A stretch of DNA of 64,000 nt from Nannochloris sp. 'desiccata' (lineage: Eukaryota > Chlorophyta > Trebouxiophyceae > Chlorellales > Chlorellaceae). A model generated the notes under the pieces. The model was given only the letters and a program-made list of their open reading frames with translations. It searched no databases and was not told the origin of the DNA. Location: contig JAGTXX020000017.1 of NCBI GenBank assembly GCA_019044685.2, positions 186,001 through 250,000 of the forward strand. Direction: 5' to 3'. The stretch's first letter is position 1. Every line of letters begins with the position of its first letter. Of the stretch, positions 53,149 through 64,000 are shown one piece after another. Position numbers and translations under genes: made by a program.

Positions 53149-55738
53149 ATGTCAAAGCCTGATTGGCCAGGTTTACCAGATGGGCCAGGTTCCATCTTGC
53201 TTTCTGATATCGAGGTAGATAAACCATTGGACGAGGCGTTTATCTTGTTGCACGGCGGGTTCAATGAGTTTCGGGTGAGTTGCTATTTAGGAAACAGCAA
53301 CTGATCTTCAATGTTTTGTTGTGCCAATGACGATAACCCCTTGAAGCTTATCTCCTGACAGCCTTAATATTCCAGCAAGCTAATTCGCTACTACCTTACT
53401 TTTGATTCTATAGAAAAATGTCGTTGCAGCATGCAAAAACGAAGACTACGCCAACACAGGGTGGCTCGATTCAATTGATGCCGCCCTCGCTGCTCCCCCA
53501 TCCTCTACAAATCTCGAAACAATTGCCAATCTTAAACCTGGCATGGCATACAAAGCCACCTTTCTCACTCTTGCAATGGGCGCCATGTGCCAAACCACAG
53601 AACTAGGCCGTGTAATTGAACTCGTACCTGATAAGAAAATTGTTGTCGAAGCCACCATCTGCACCGCTGTCAAATACGGAGACACCTTCCGCCCTGTAAC
53701 CCGGCGTACATTTGAAGTGTTAGGGTCCGAACGTACTCGTATCAAAACTTTGGGTGCTGTGGTGTTCATTAGCTCAGTTAATGGCATGATTAAGGGGATG
53801 ATCCAGAAAGGAGCGGTACAAGGTATGCGGGACTCTTTTGCCAAAATCGAAACCGTGATGTCTGATTGTGCGAAAATACATCCGTACCAAGAAGGTACCG
53901 GGGTCGCATTGGGATTACCACCTGCAGCTGCAATTGCTGCTACTGTCAAACAACCTTCTCGATTGAGAAATATTTTGGAAACTATAGCCGGAGCAACGGT
54001 GGTAGATGCACTGGATTCTTGGGCTTCATTTTTACACGCTGCTTTAGCGCATTTACCATTTTTAAGTGGTATGACGTCCGATGCAGTGCTATGTGTGATT
54101 CTAGCGTTCTTTTCCTTTGAAATTATCAGGATTTGTTTATTGGTTTTAAAATTTTGTGCCTCAGCTGGGCGGCACCCACAAGACACCTTGTCATGGGTCT
54201 CTTATTATATTTTTAAATTTATTCACGTGCCGCAAAACGTGACGGAGGTCTTTACAACAGTTGCTATTGCCTTTTTTGCTCGGGAAGTAATGGGGAAGTT
54301 TGCTTCTTTGTTGCCGCAGCCTCCCAGCAGTGGCAGTCGTCCTCCTTCTGCTGCTGGTGCAAATAATAATGCGGCGGGGGCGGGCGAAGACAATGAAGGT
54401 CAAAGTGGAATCAAGTACGACGGATATGGCCAAGCTATTGCTGGTACGAATGACAATTATGTCGGTAAAGGGAATAAAACTTTAGAAACGTTGGATAACA
54501 AGTCTGAAGTTGCTTTAGAGACTATTAGACAAGGGTTGCAACATATCGGAAAGCTGGGGGCAAGCAATCGGGCAAGGGTTCGACAAAACCGACAGGATAA
54601 AAGGGAGAAGATCGCTGAGAAAGTCCAAGAACGACGTCAACAACATGCTCAAAAGAAACAACAAGGTGCCAGCAGTGCTTTAGTTTCTCCGGATTCTGAT
54701 ACAGCTGCAATTGCCGTAGCTGCTGCGGCCGACTGGGGGGTCCCTCAGGGTTCCGCCCCGACCACCACCACCACCACTACCACAGCTCCCGCTGCGGCTT
54801 TAAGTGGCACATCTTCTACTCTTTCCCCCGCCGGAGAATATGGAGCATCCCCTCGGTCAGCAACAGCGTCTCAATTTGATCCAGATGAAGCTGCATTGCT
54901 TGATGATCCCCATCATCTATCAACCGAAGGCTACTCGGGACCAGAGTTGTCGTCCCGACTTCGGAGCTGTGCCGTCGTTGAATCTATATTCGAAAATGAA
55001 AGATTGCAGCCATTTAGAGGATGGGGACACACGTGGCCTGGTCATTTCTTGCCTACAGATCGTGTATTACATTGGTCTACCAACGATCCTGGTGAAGAGC
55101 CTGATTCTCTGGCCTCTCAAGAAATAAAAGAGGTGGCGCCCTTACCTCCACCCGGCTGGAGATGGGTAGAGCCTAAATGGCATTTGGATTTGTCCGGTGT
55201 TTTTTCTGATTCCACCGATAATGATGGGTGGAGTTATGGGTTGGATTTTCCTTGGGTGTTGTATCCATTTATTCCAGGGACAGGAAGAAAGAAAATTGCC
55301 GATTTTGTAAGGAGGCGCCGTTGGTTGAGAACTCGGGTACCAATTTTAATAGAGGTGGAAGGTGAAGTGGAGGCCGTTATGGCTGAAGCTGGTGCTGATG
55401 CTGCTGCTGCTTGTGATGAAGGCGAAATATCTTCTAGTGCGGTTGGTTTCGAGCGAGATGAAGTGAAAGAGACTGGGATAGATAGTGGAGGAGGGAGTAA
55501 TACGAGCAGCATCAGCGGCGGTGGCGGTGGAGCTGTTGCAGAAGCTTTGCAACAGAGTATCGGCATTGATAGAACCTTTGGTAGTGCTTTGGAAGAGCTG
55601 GAAGTTTGTGTTGGCGAGATACCAAAAGAAGTGGGACTTGAGAAGGAAGGAAAGAAGGAACGTGATTTGATGCCTGCACCACCACCGCTGCTGCGGGCGC
55701 CTCCAAACGGAGAGGCAGCGCAACCCTCCGAAGAATGA
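53149..55738 (+). CDS. VASt lipid-transfer protein with membrane anchor and DysF domain
   Basis: Exons 53149-53274 and 53414-55738, phase 0, 816 residues. Residues 15-190 match the VASt (StART-like) domain of Lam/Ysp and plant VAD1 proteins: LLSDIEVDKPLDEAFILLHG, YKATFLTLAMGAMCQTTELG, TRRTFEVLG, and the typical end MIKGMIQKGAVQGMRDSF. These domains carry sterols between ER and plasma membrane. There is no GRAM domain before it. A hydrophobic segment (VLCVILAFFSFEIIRICLLV) lies at about 266-292, then basic coiled-coil and disordered parts. Residues of about 565-685 look like a dysferlin/peroxin DysF module: VESIFENERLQPFRGWGHTW, PPPGWRWVEPKWHLDLSG, GWSYGLDFPW, FVRRRRWLRTR. I do not recall VASt plus DysF as a common pair. 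The acidic tail has Gly/Ser runs. Confidence 0.82.
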
Positions 55739-56047
55739 GTTTAATAGTTAGTTACTATATAGATGTATAGGTCAGGTACCACCTTAACAAGTTGATACTA
55801 CTTTTAGCAGTAAAGAAAAGCAGTAAAGAAAAGCAGCAAAGAAAAGAACAAACACACACCGTGTGTGTGGCACAGCATGGTTTCAACCAGAATTTAAAAT
55901 TTCTGAGATACAAGTGAGAAATGCTGCTGAAGTTTTCACAATGTTATTTGCAATTTTCAATCATTTGCATTATAGCTACTAGATACATAGATTCTCGCCT
56001 TGTGCATTCTCCAACGCTTCCCGATCTCTGCGATTTTTAAATTAAAA
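55739..56047. other. Intergenic spacer
   Basis: About 310 nt with an AAAGAAAAGCAG tandem near 55810-55840 and a CA/GTGT-type run near 55855. No gene. Confidence 0.35.
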
Positions 56048-58243
56048 ATGGCAAAATCTTCAAGTCGTGTTTGCGGCTTATTCTATCCCGTCCTCGCCGG
56101 TGAGTTGTTGTATCTACATCTTAAGCTGCAAAGTTAAACGTTTTCAGCCTCTATGGCATCAATTCTTGGAAAATGCATAAATCTTTTTGAATTTTTGAAC
56201 CCAAAACTTTCTCTATTGGCGCATTTATTTCTGCAATATCAACCTGCAATAAATTGCATAAATATATTTTGATTAAATAAATGTCCCTCAATTGTTTAAT
56301 TTGCAGTTTTTTTTCCTTGTCTCGCTCCCACGTATACGACCGATGCCAGCGAGCCAGAGGTGATCTCACCTCGCCCGTCCAGCCCTGCTCGTCCCATGGC
56401 TGCTCCTATGCCAATTGCTACCTCCAGTAAGCAGCTGGAAGCTCCTATAATCCCCTATCAGCACACCGTTAAGAAACCTACCTGCAACCCCGCTGTCAAC
56501 GTCATCTCTTCAGCTGTGTCCCCCTCTTCTCCTACCCAAAAAAGCCTTTTAGTCAAGCAAAGATGCGCCTTGGTCTACTTCTACAACTACTGTTCTACCT
56601 TCCTCCCCCAAACTATCCCTCTTTCTCCCGCCAACCTTTTCTCTTGTGTCTTGGTCCGTATGGCTGCCACGTTTACTTCCAACCCTCAGGCCGTCGAGGC
56701 TGTCTTCGCCCACTGCTACGTCTGCGAAGATCTATTTGCTGCAACTGTAGTATTTGCCAAGGTTTCCCGTGATCTACTTGAGAGCAACCCTGCCTTTGCT
56801 CGTTTCCTTTGCAACGTCGGCAAGCTTGACACCTTGGGTTTGGCTCTCGAACGCCGTGGACAGGCTCTTGGCTACCACGCCCATGAAGTTCTGCCCATTA
56901 TGCCTGTTAAATCTCACGGTCCCCTCCAAAAAGCTCCGCGTGCGTCCGAGCCTACCGAGTCCCCTCGTGCCGTCGCTCCCCTCGCCCACTCAACCGCTGC
57001 TACCAAACAGACTCCCCCTCGCCCAGCTACTCTTGAAGCTACCAGCCCCAATGAGACTGCTGCTTCTTGTCATCCTGGTCTTCGCCTGAAACGCAGCCCT
57101 TCTGAGGTTGCTGCTGCTTTGGCCAATTACGAGAAGGCTCTCGACAGCGTCTTGGCTACTTCTGAGACCGACGCCGAGACCCCTCCTCCTGGCTCTGAGG
57201 GCGCCAAGCCAGGCACAAATAACCATGAATTGTACAGTGCAATGTGGAATTCATCTTTATCCCTGTTTTTGCGATACGAGGTCGCTATGGAGGCTGGCTT
57301 CAATTATGCCGCCTTCACTGCTTTAACGACCTTTGTAGAAAAGCTTGAATGTGTCTTGTTCTACGCTTTGGAAAACCCTGGTTTTGCTACTCAGGATATG
57401 ATCAAATACTGGAAGGTTATGTTACACAGCAGCTTGCTCGCTCTTGACAGTTTTGGCACTATCAAACCTGATGTCCTTAGCTTGGGCCATGACAACGTAG
57501 AGCAGCTGCTCTCTGCTTTGACTTTCATCAAAGCCGTCGCCGTATTTTACGAGCTTATGAACGCTAAGAATGAGCTTATTTTACTTGAAGCTTGCAACTT
57601 CCTTAAGGAAGTAGTCGTCAAGGGGAATGCACTCGGTGAAGGCTTGGAATGTGAAAAGAGCAAAGAGGGGGCTAAGGCTGCTGCCCATGCTGTACTGCTG
57701 TTAGAACACTTTATTGTTCAATATCCTTATTTGATTAGCCCTGCATTAAATGCAGCTTATTTTAGCCTTCGAGCTGCGGTGTCGGCTTTCTACGGCGTCC
57801 TTAAAGAATACCAGGCTGCTGCCCACCAGGAAGGAATGATTGTGCATCGTTTGGACTCTCATGGCGCCTCTGGCTCTGGCCCCTCTAGCGGCAATGCGAC
57901 GCCCTTGTCTAACGCAGGGGCAGTAATTTCCGTACATGATGCTGCCAACCAAGTGGCTGCTTCTGAAAACAACAAGAAGAAGAAGAAACGCACTTGCAGA
58001 GGAAGCGGTAAAACTAAAAAGCAAAATAATGGCCCTGCTACTGGCAACTCTAATGGTAAGGAGCAAGCTGTTTCTGCCAATGACGCTGCACCTGTAGATC
58101 GTGTTGTTAAGCATAAGCCCACTCGCAGGGCAGGTGTTAAACATAGAATGAGAAAGAAGAACGCCGGTGGTAACATCCAACCTCATGATAGCATTAATAA
58201 TGCACCCTTGACGGCAGCGCTGGTAAGGCCAACTGTACTTTAA
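56048..58243 (+). CDS. Hypothetical protein (662 aa) with central helical domain and basic tail
   Basis: Exons 56048-56099 and 56307-58243, joined G|TT in phase 1, intron 207 nt (GTGAGT...TTGCAG). The joined start MAKSSSRVCGLFYPVLAVFF is moderately hydrophobic and could be a weak signal or just buried. Residues 75-190 are a helical Cys-containing region (VKQRCALVYFYNYCSTF, FAHCYVCEDLFAATVVFAKV). A Pro/Ala/Glu-rich linker follows, then a second helical domain (FLRYEVAMEAGFNYAAFTAL, KLECVLFYALENPG, LEACNFLKEVVVKGNALG) to about 490. The last 150 residues are Asn/Lys/Arg-rich with nuclear-localisation-like clusters (KKKKRTCRGSGKTKKQ, KHKPTRRAGVKHRMRKK). No family recognised. General build resembles the 612- and 636-aa proteins, but without the YGWK domain. 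Confidence 0.7.
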
Positions 58244-59355
58244 ATGGCAAACCCCAAGCTAATGACACTTGTAAGAGTGGAGGCAACCACCGTATTTAGG
58301 GCCAGCGCAAACGCTTTTACACTTGCCGCTCCGCAACCCGATGCTTTTTTGAGAGCAACTTGTGTTTGATATATAAAAGTATAGAGCTTTACTGCAAATG
58401 AAATGAAATATATGTTTTTATGATGCATGCTTAATTGATGATATTTTAGGCCATGCCATTCCTGTTTGTGTTTGTTTATTTTCTGTCTATGATAATTTAT
58501 AAAGTCCCTTTCCCCTCCTGATTGCCTTTTCCCCTCCCTTAAACTTACGCCCATTATCTCTTATCTACTAATTCCATACGTTTCCATGTTGTTCCTTTTC
58601 CTTGACATTTACGGTCCCTTGACACTTACGTTCCCTTGACAACTTACATTGAAGTCTGTAAAAATATACATATAAAAATACATCGCCGCTAAAGAAACTC
58701 AATAACTGGATTATAATCTTACAGTCTGGTTTTCATTGCAAATAAATTTAAAAATGCACGCTGTGGTAAGCTGTCTAATAATAAAATAACCTGCTTTTGA
58801 ATACGTTCTATACGCTATTCATTTAATTTAATCTGATCAATTAATCGATCATCAAGTTCATTCATTTTCAATAATTTTGGCTGTTGGTGCCATTGCCAGT
58901 GAAATCCAGCACGTGTGGGTGGCTGCTTGCCCTCTAAAATAAGATGAAATCAGCAAATGGGCAACTGGCAAGGGGTGAGAACACGAATGAAGTAATATTT
59001 TCAAAGATAATAGGGGGCTTGAAAAGGTGGGGGTGGGAAAGAAAGAAAGGAAAAAAAAAAGCAAAAGCAAAGAGCAGCAATGATGACCAGGGGGCATAAA
59101 GTGAAGGGTGAAGGAAAGGACGAATATTTTATAAAGAAAAAGAGTTGATGATGGGTAAAAACAAGAAAGAGAGAGATAGTCTGTGTGTGTGTTTGAAAAC
59201 GAGGAGGGCACGGAAAAGGGAGACGGGATGGAATAAATGAATCACATTTCAACTTTTTGAAAGGCGCAAAAAGAAAATAGAAATCAAGGAAGGAAAAAAG
59301 CACACCAAGCGAAGGGAAAAGAGAGAAGAAGCTTTAGGGGAGACACTTTAGAACC
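58244..59355. other. Convergent intergenic region, 1.1 kb
   Basis: 3' flanks of the 662-aa gene (plus) and the bZIP gene (minus). Includes AT-rich DNA and a purine-rich stretch at 59000-59350. No conserved feature; small ORFs are low-complexity. Confidence 0.4.
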
Positions 59356-60674
59356 TTATTTTTTATCAGATCCATCCCAAGCACCAAATAGCATATTAAA
59401 ATCTACACTGCTACCATCTGGCATTGCCTCCACCACTGTCGTGGGAGTTGCTGTAGGAAGTAGTACTGCTGCTGCGCCTGCTGTGGTCCCTCCTGTACCA
59501 ACTGCAAGATCAATCTCATCATCACGAGGTGAATTTTCTTTGGACAACATAGCTATATGCTCCGCTACTGCTGCACCACGGGCACTCAAAGTGCCACCGC
59601 CACGAGCCGTGAGCTGACCGCCACCTGCAGCTTCTGTGCTTTGCAAATTTTGAAGCTCTGCGAGGGAAGGGAGAGATAAACCAGCCACAAGAGAGGCTCT
59701 GTTTGGAAACGCAGCAGGAAGAGAAGAAGAGGAAGGGCCAGCGGCGCCTGTGGTGCCCATTTGTGGCTGCTGCCGCTGCGTCTCTGATGCATCCTCAACC
59801 TCCATCGGTAGCAGCATTGAATCATCTTGATACTGCGCTAATAATGATGCTGTATCTATCCCGGTACTAGTAGTGGCTAATGCGGCCAGCTGCTCCTTCA
59901 TTCGGAGCTGGTGTTCTTTTGAATCAATTGCTTTTTTGGTGAAATCTTCAATGCATTTTAACAGAACAACATTTTCTTGTTGCAGCGTTTTTATATCCTT
60001 GCACAGCTGGTTGATACGCTCGTTCTTGCGTTGGCGACTACGGCGTGCTGCTTCACGATTCCTTGCTCGTCTACAAAAAAGGGGAATATTTGAAACTAGG
60101 TGTAAGATCATCAAGTGGGGGTGGGGGGAGGAGCGTTGTCGCATGTTGAAAATTAATTTGTTGAAAGAAGACTGCTTTGGGCAATTTTCTTCAGCAATAT
60201 AATAGGTACTTAGAACCATAACTAGAAAAACTACCACTCACTTGATGACAGCTTCTCGTTCTTTTGTTGACATCTTGGCAAGTGCCTCTGCATCTGGTTC
60301 CTCAACCCTGGCAGTGCCAGAAGGATGATTATCAGCTCCCTCCTGCGGAACATAGAGTGCGTTTAGTACAAGGTGGTGGTCTTAAGCTCACTATAGTTGC
60401 GCAGAAGTCCTTGGACTGTGCTTACCTCGTCGCTGCTCCATGCTTGGAGCTGATTTGCTTCTTCGACTGCTCTAGCCAGCTGAGCGCGTGTATTGCTCAG
60501 CAGCGCGTGCAAGCGATCAACTATATGATCATCTTTATCTTCAGCGTCCATCTTAGCGTCTTCATGCCCTGCAGCGAGGTGGGTCGTCCCAAGGATCGGG
60601 CCTCGATCAGCTTCGCGGAGTGCAACACGCAACCCCTCGGCGCTCATCCCACTACTATTGGGTGGGATATCCAT
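59356..60674 (-). CDS. bZIP transcription factor
   Basis: Three exons on the minus strand: 60426-60674, 60242-60342 and 59356-60070; 354 residues. The junctions (GAG|GAG phase 0, then AA|A for Lys) recreate the continuous basic region MSTKEREAVIKRARNREAAR followed by RSRQRKNERINQL. The bZIP rule N-x7-R is met (NREAARRSR, near residue 121). The zipper continues LCKDIKTLQQENVVLLKCI, with hydrophobic residues at heptad spacing. Exon 1 carries an acidic helical segment (RLHALLSNTRAQLARAVEEA). The C-terminal 220 residues are Ala/Gly/Thr-rich and likely an activation region. The basic region is spread over two exons, so single-frame searches see only half of it. Target genes cannot be predicted. 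Confidence 0.88.
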
Positions 60675-60892
60675 AGTAGAAAAAGACAGCAGGAAGTGGC
60701 TCAAGCTCCAGATAACCGAGCAGGTTTTGAACTTTAAGCGCGCAGGGGGAGGGAAATGAGATAGCATCGCTATAGATGAAAAACTTACACGCGCAGCTAT
60801 TTTAATAATACAATCACAAACACATCTATCGATGTTGCTTGCTTAGAGCTCACCGTTGAGACCTAGCCAATCTGGCCATCTTGAAAAAAAAA

Positions 60893-61726
60893 ATGATCTC
60901 TTCTAAGAATCTATCTTTTTTTCAGCGATCAACTCTCTCTAGAGCCTCAATAGCAAAAACACGCAATATTGACTCCATAAATGCCGGCAGTTCCTCCAAT
61001 GCTGTTCGCCACGGAACGGAATTGACGGATGATTTCGCCGACGTCATCTGTGAAAATAATCTCCTCACAGTTGCTGGCTTTGGAAGCTTATTATCCGAAA
61101 CGAGCGCTAGATCAACTTTTCCAGAGTTACAAAACTTTAGATTGGGGCACGTAAGTGGTTATAGACGTCTCTTTGGCCACGGTTGTTCCATCTTTTTCGA
61201 CCGTGGCATAGCCCGCCCCGAAACAAAAGAAATATCAAGCTTAAGTGTCGAACCACACGCTGATTCTGAGATCGTCGTCACTTTATTTGAAATCGACGCT
61301 GGTAATCCTGACGTAATTCGAGCGTTCATTCAACGGGAACATGAGTTTCGATTCTGCGCCGTAGTGACCCATCAATTAAACAGAAGTAATGGAAGTCCTG
61401 CTAAAGAAGACCGCCCAGCAGTGATTTGCGCACGTAATACTGATGAAAATTACCGTCAAACACGGTGTCCACCTGAAGAATGGGAGCGAAGATATGGAAA
61501 GCATGGCCTAACTAGTATATGGAGAGACGATGTGTTGCCGTGTAGAGTCTATTTGAGGCATTGCGTGTTGGCTGCAACGAAACTAGGTTCAATAGCTGAA
61601 GCAAGCTTTTTAGATGGTACAGTGCTTGCTGATAGAACGACTACTGTGCGTGAATGGCTGGAAAAGAACCCTGAAATCATGGATGAGTTACCACCGCCGT
61701 CGCTCGCTCAGCGGTATGCTGGGTGA
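60893..61726 (+). CDS. Gamma-glutamylcyclotransferase-fold (GGCT/AIG2-like) protein
   Basis: Single exon, 277 residues, from the ATG at 60893. The first 40 residues are Ser/Arg-rich (FFQRSTLSRASIAKTRN), resembling an organellar presequence. The GGCT-like fold starts with VAGFGSLLSE (family form YGSLL/FGSLL, the phosphate-binding-like loop), then FRLGHVSGYRRLFGHGCSIF, VVTLFEIDAGNP and IRAFIQREHEFRFCAVV, which contains candidate acidic catalytic residues. Family members act in glutathione breakdown or have unknown roles; this subtype, with an insertion before the C-terminal helix region (WRDDVLPCRVYLRHCVLAA), is known from plants and algae without a clear substrate. Compact upstream spacing to the divergent bZIP gene (218 bp). 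Confidence 0.7.
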   Translation: MISSKNLSFFQRSTLSRASIAKTRNIDSINAGSSSNAVRHGTELTDDFADVICENNLLTVAGFGSLLSETSARSTFPELQNFRLGHVSGYRRLFGHGCSIFFDRGIARPETKEISSLSVEPHADSEIVVTLFEIDAGNPDVIRAFIQREHEFRFCAVVTHQLNRSNGSPAKEDRPAVICARNTDENYRQTRCPPEEWERRYGKHGLTSIWRDDVLPCRVYLRHCVLAATKLGSIAEASFLDGTVLADRTTTVREWLEKNPEIMDELPPPSLAQRYAG

Positions 61727-62080
61727 GTGAGAAACAGTGCGTGTAAAATTTTAAGTTTTACTTTGGAATATCGGATGTGTTGAAACTTTTATACTGATAT
61801 TTGCAAGTGTAAAACCCACTGAATAGGTTTTAAACCCCGGTTAGCTTTGTGAAAAGGCACGTGTGGATTTAAGAAAGCCGATTTGAAGCCATGACGAAAG
61901 TTTAGGAGAGTTAATGGTCCTTCAGTCGGACGCCGCTCTAGCAACCTAGATTGTCACTTCCTGCGAACTAGTCTTTATAACATTGATATCTTTAACATAC
62001 CAAGCATAATAAATCATATCAAGCATTAGAGAAAGCCCCAGCTTGGTGCCATTTAGTGAAGAGCCATCAACCTTTTCTCA
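61727..62080. other. Intergenic spacer
   Basis: About 350 nt between same-strand genes; nothing recognised. Confidence 0.3.
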
Positions 62081-63052
62081 ATGTGTTCCATAAGCCATCA
62101 AAGCATAGCAAGTAGTGAAGAATCGTCGGATCTACTAAACTATAGGCATGGTGAGTTGCCAAAGTCCACGGTTTGGGCTCAACGCAGCAAGTGATCTTGA
62201 AAATGACAGCATGTTTCTATTATTCCCTTTCTTATGCTGTTCCAAGCTAAAGATACAGCACCCAGCAATTACTTCAAAACACCTAAACGATATTTGCAGC
62301 CCTTAACTCCGGAATAGCTACTAAACTCTTCATACCCCTTATTTTCTCGTCATCCAGGTAATCGCGAAAAAAAGACAATAGAACCGCTTAAACTGTTCCG
62401 CATCACCTCTGTGATAAAGGCTACTGGTGGCTTTGATCCGTGTTTCCTCTTCCAGGGCACTCTAGCCACTTTAAATGGAAATGGTCTTCCAGCCCATTCC
62501 TCCATGTCCCTCTTCACAGCCGAGCGCTCAGACACTGGAACTTATTCCTCTCTTCGCACACCCTCATGTAGCCCTGATCAACCACTAACCTTATATATCT
62601 CCTACGAACATCCCTCTCCTAAGATTAAACGTGCCCGTCTTGACACAGCTCCTTATCGCTACTCTCTCCGAGATGATGTGGACGACTCACTGATAGCTTG
62701 CTCTCGTGGCCTTGCTACCGAGATTCTATTTGATACCACCATAAATATGGCTATCTGGGGCGCAGAAATCGCTTTATCGTTCCCTTCTTTAAAAGAAATG
62801 CAGCATTTTGCTACCTGTCTTCGCAACGTCACTACCAAAAACATGTCGCTTGCTAGCCATCCTTGTGCTGCGTTTTCTACTCCTAGACCCTTAACTCCTC
62901 CTGGCGTGGCGGCACTCACGTGTATTACCCCTGAAGTGAGTCTCTTGACAGGTGCTGATTCTTTAACAGGGGCTCAAGGCGCGCTTTTAGCACCCCGTCC
63001 TGAGGACGCCGCGAGCGATGCCGACTCGCCTCCTCCTGAAGAAGGGAAGTAG
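62081..63052 (+). CDS. Hypothetical protein (254 aa)
   Basis: Exons 62081-62150 and 62358-63052, joined G|GT in phase 1 (His-Gly-Asn), intron 207 nt with GTGAGT donor and CATCCAG acceptor. Ser-rich N terminus (MCSISHQSIASSEESSDLL). A mixed domain follows (FRITSVIKATGGF, QPLTLYISYEHPSPKIKRAR, YSLRDDVDDSLIACSRGLAT, MAIWGAEIALSFPSLKEMQH), and the C terminus is Pro/Ala/Asp-rich. The SSMSLFTAERSDTG segment and a basic KIKRAR patch may serve in regulation or nuclear entry, as a guess. No family recognised. The well-formed junction supports the gene. Confidence 0.6.
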
Positions 63053-64000
63053 AGAATTTCCTTTTATTTGTTTTGTTTTCTTAGTAATAGAGTCGCATTA
63101 ATGACTCGTAGTTTACTTTCCCAGTGTAGATGATTGCCATAATTGATTGTTTTCCTTCTAGTTTCTTACTTTTAGTTGTACTATAGAGCGTTGAGTGTTG
63201 TGCTCTACATAGCTAGTCTTTTTTGTTTTAAGGTTTTTTTTCTTAGCTTTTTCCCTTACGGAAGCCTCCTCCTTTGCCTCCTATGGCGTAAATGCAACTT
63301 GGTTCCTTTGAGGCTTCTTTTTATTTGAACAAAATTGAGTTTCTTATTGTTTTACCTTTCTACTTTGCCCTTCTCCCCCCCCCCCCCTTGCGTTACCGGT
63401 GTTGGTGTACAGAGTGAAACAACTTTCCGACAGTACACTTCACTGTTTTTCTTTACTATTTCAAGTTTCTGTGTCTCTTCTTACCTCTCTCTTGCCTGCT
63501 GTCGCTTGTTGCAACGTATTGAAAACCTCGTTGTAGATATACTTACTCCATCCTTTTCCAGAACTACTTTGATTCTCCACCCCCTTTGGACTTCTCTATT
63601 ATTTTTCATAGGCTCGGGGTTCCGAGCACCCTTCCCTTAACTTACCAACCTTTCTGAGGCTTTCTTGTATTACTAAACAACAGCTTAAATCGACAACACC
63701 GCATAATGTTTTTCCAATTTCATCAAAATCTCTATTAACTCTTTATTTTTTTCATTCTTTCTTATTTTTATGAATACCCCATTGAGTTCTATTTACTTTG
63801 GTTTTTAGGAAGATTTTCTCTCGCTACATCACCCACAGATATTGATAAAAATTGATTTTAACTTCCCCCCCCCCCCCCCCCTTGTCCCCCTTTTCCCCCA
63901 AGAATGAGCTTTACCCTAACCTACAATTTGATTGAGCCCGCTATCAACACAATCTAATATAATCTAAAATTACATGTTGGTACTAATTAAATCCTTTATT
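63053..64000. other. Pyrimidine-rich non-coding end of window
   Basis: About 950 nt without a supported gene, dominated by T- and C-rich tracts, with pure C runs at about 63375-63387 and 63865-63881. Likely a long 3' UTR plus intergenic DNA. The ORF in 63335-63640 is low-complexity and not credible. Confidence 0.5.

Noticed and set aside
63335..63640. 101-codon ORF near the window end
   Set aside because: Pyrimidine-rich low-complexity sequence with homopolymer Pro from a poly-C run; no splice or family support.

Overview
The window is nuclear DNA of a spliceosomal eukaryote. About 25 protein genes lie on both strands, most carry one to four GT-AG introns of roughly 70-330 nt, intergenic DNA is AT-rich, and there are no operons or ribosome binding sites. 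The gene content points to a plastid-bearing alga, most likely Archaeplastida: a plant-type ATP-dependent PEP carboxykinase with a long N-terminal extension, a CPL1-like CTD phosphatase with two dsRBDs, a SAC9-like phosphoinositide phosphatase with a WW domain, a bacterial-type RimO with a presequence, a gametolysin-like metalloprotease and a probable DCD-domain protein. I cannot name the species, and the green-versus-red assignment is open.

Layout. 1-8 kb: 3' end of a zuotin/DNAJC2 gene, GOT1, the CPL1-like phosphatase (minus strand) and PEPCK, whose start codon appears to be split by an intron. 8-24 kb is the accessory part. It holds a 612-aa nuclear-type protein of unknown function (11.7-13.8 kb) and, upstream of it, a long inverted duplication of truncated copies of the same gene (8.4-10.05 kb) between two 188-bp direct repeats. 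It also holds an acidic hypothetical gene, dispersed repeats, a P-loop ATPase with an apparent 1-nt frameshift, a 636-aa protein sharing a C-terminal domain with the 612-aa protein, and a 197-aa hypothetical protein. 23.7-31.6 kb: a DCD-like protein, a large gametolysin-like membrane protease, a small secreted Cys-rich protein with a GPI-type tail, and a 718-bp hAT element with a perfect 8-bp target duplication just upstream of it.

32-45.6 kb is a housekeeping block: RimO with a VID27 gene nested antisense in its 2.6-kb intron, a Tas-type aldo/keto reductase divergent from a HINT-type HIT protein, and a TEX2-like SMP lipid-transfer protein divergent from the SAC9-like phosphatase. The last two are both expected at membrane contact sites. 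46-49.2 kb: an unknown 366-aa gene followed by two truncated copies in inverted orientation, the same arrangement as at 8-10 kb. 49.7-63 kb: an amino-acid transporter, an SLC35F-type transporter (minus), a VASt-TM-DysF lipid-transfer protein, an unknown 662-aa protein, a bZIP factor (minus), a GGCT-fold protein and an unknown 254-aa protein. The last 0.95 kb is non-coding and pyrimidine-rich.

Two themes recur. Introns sit at the extreme 5' end of almost every spliced gene, and two of the genes I cannot name lie beside tail-to-tail inverted partial copies of themselves, which could make long double-stranded RNA. All exon boundaries were read by eye from splice motifs, reading frame and recalled protein families, with no transcript data.
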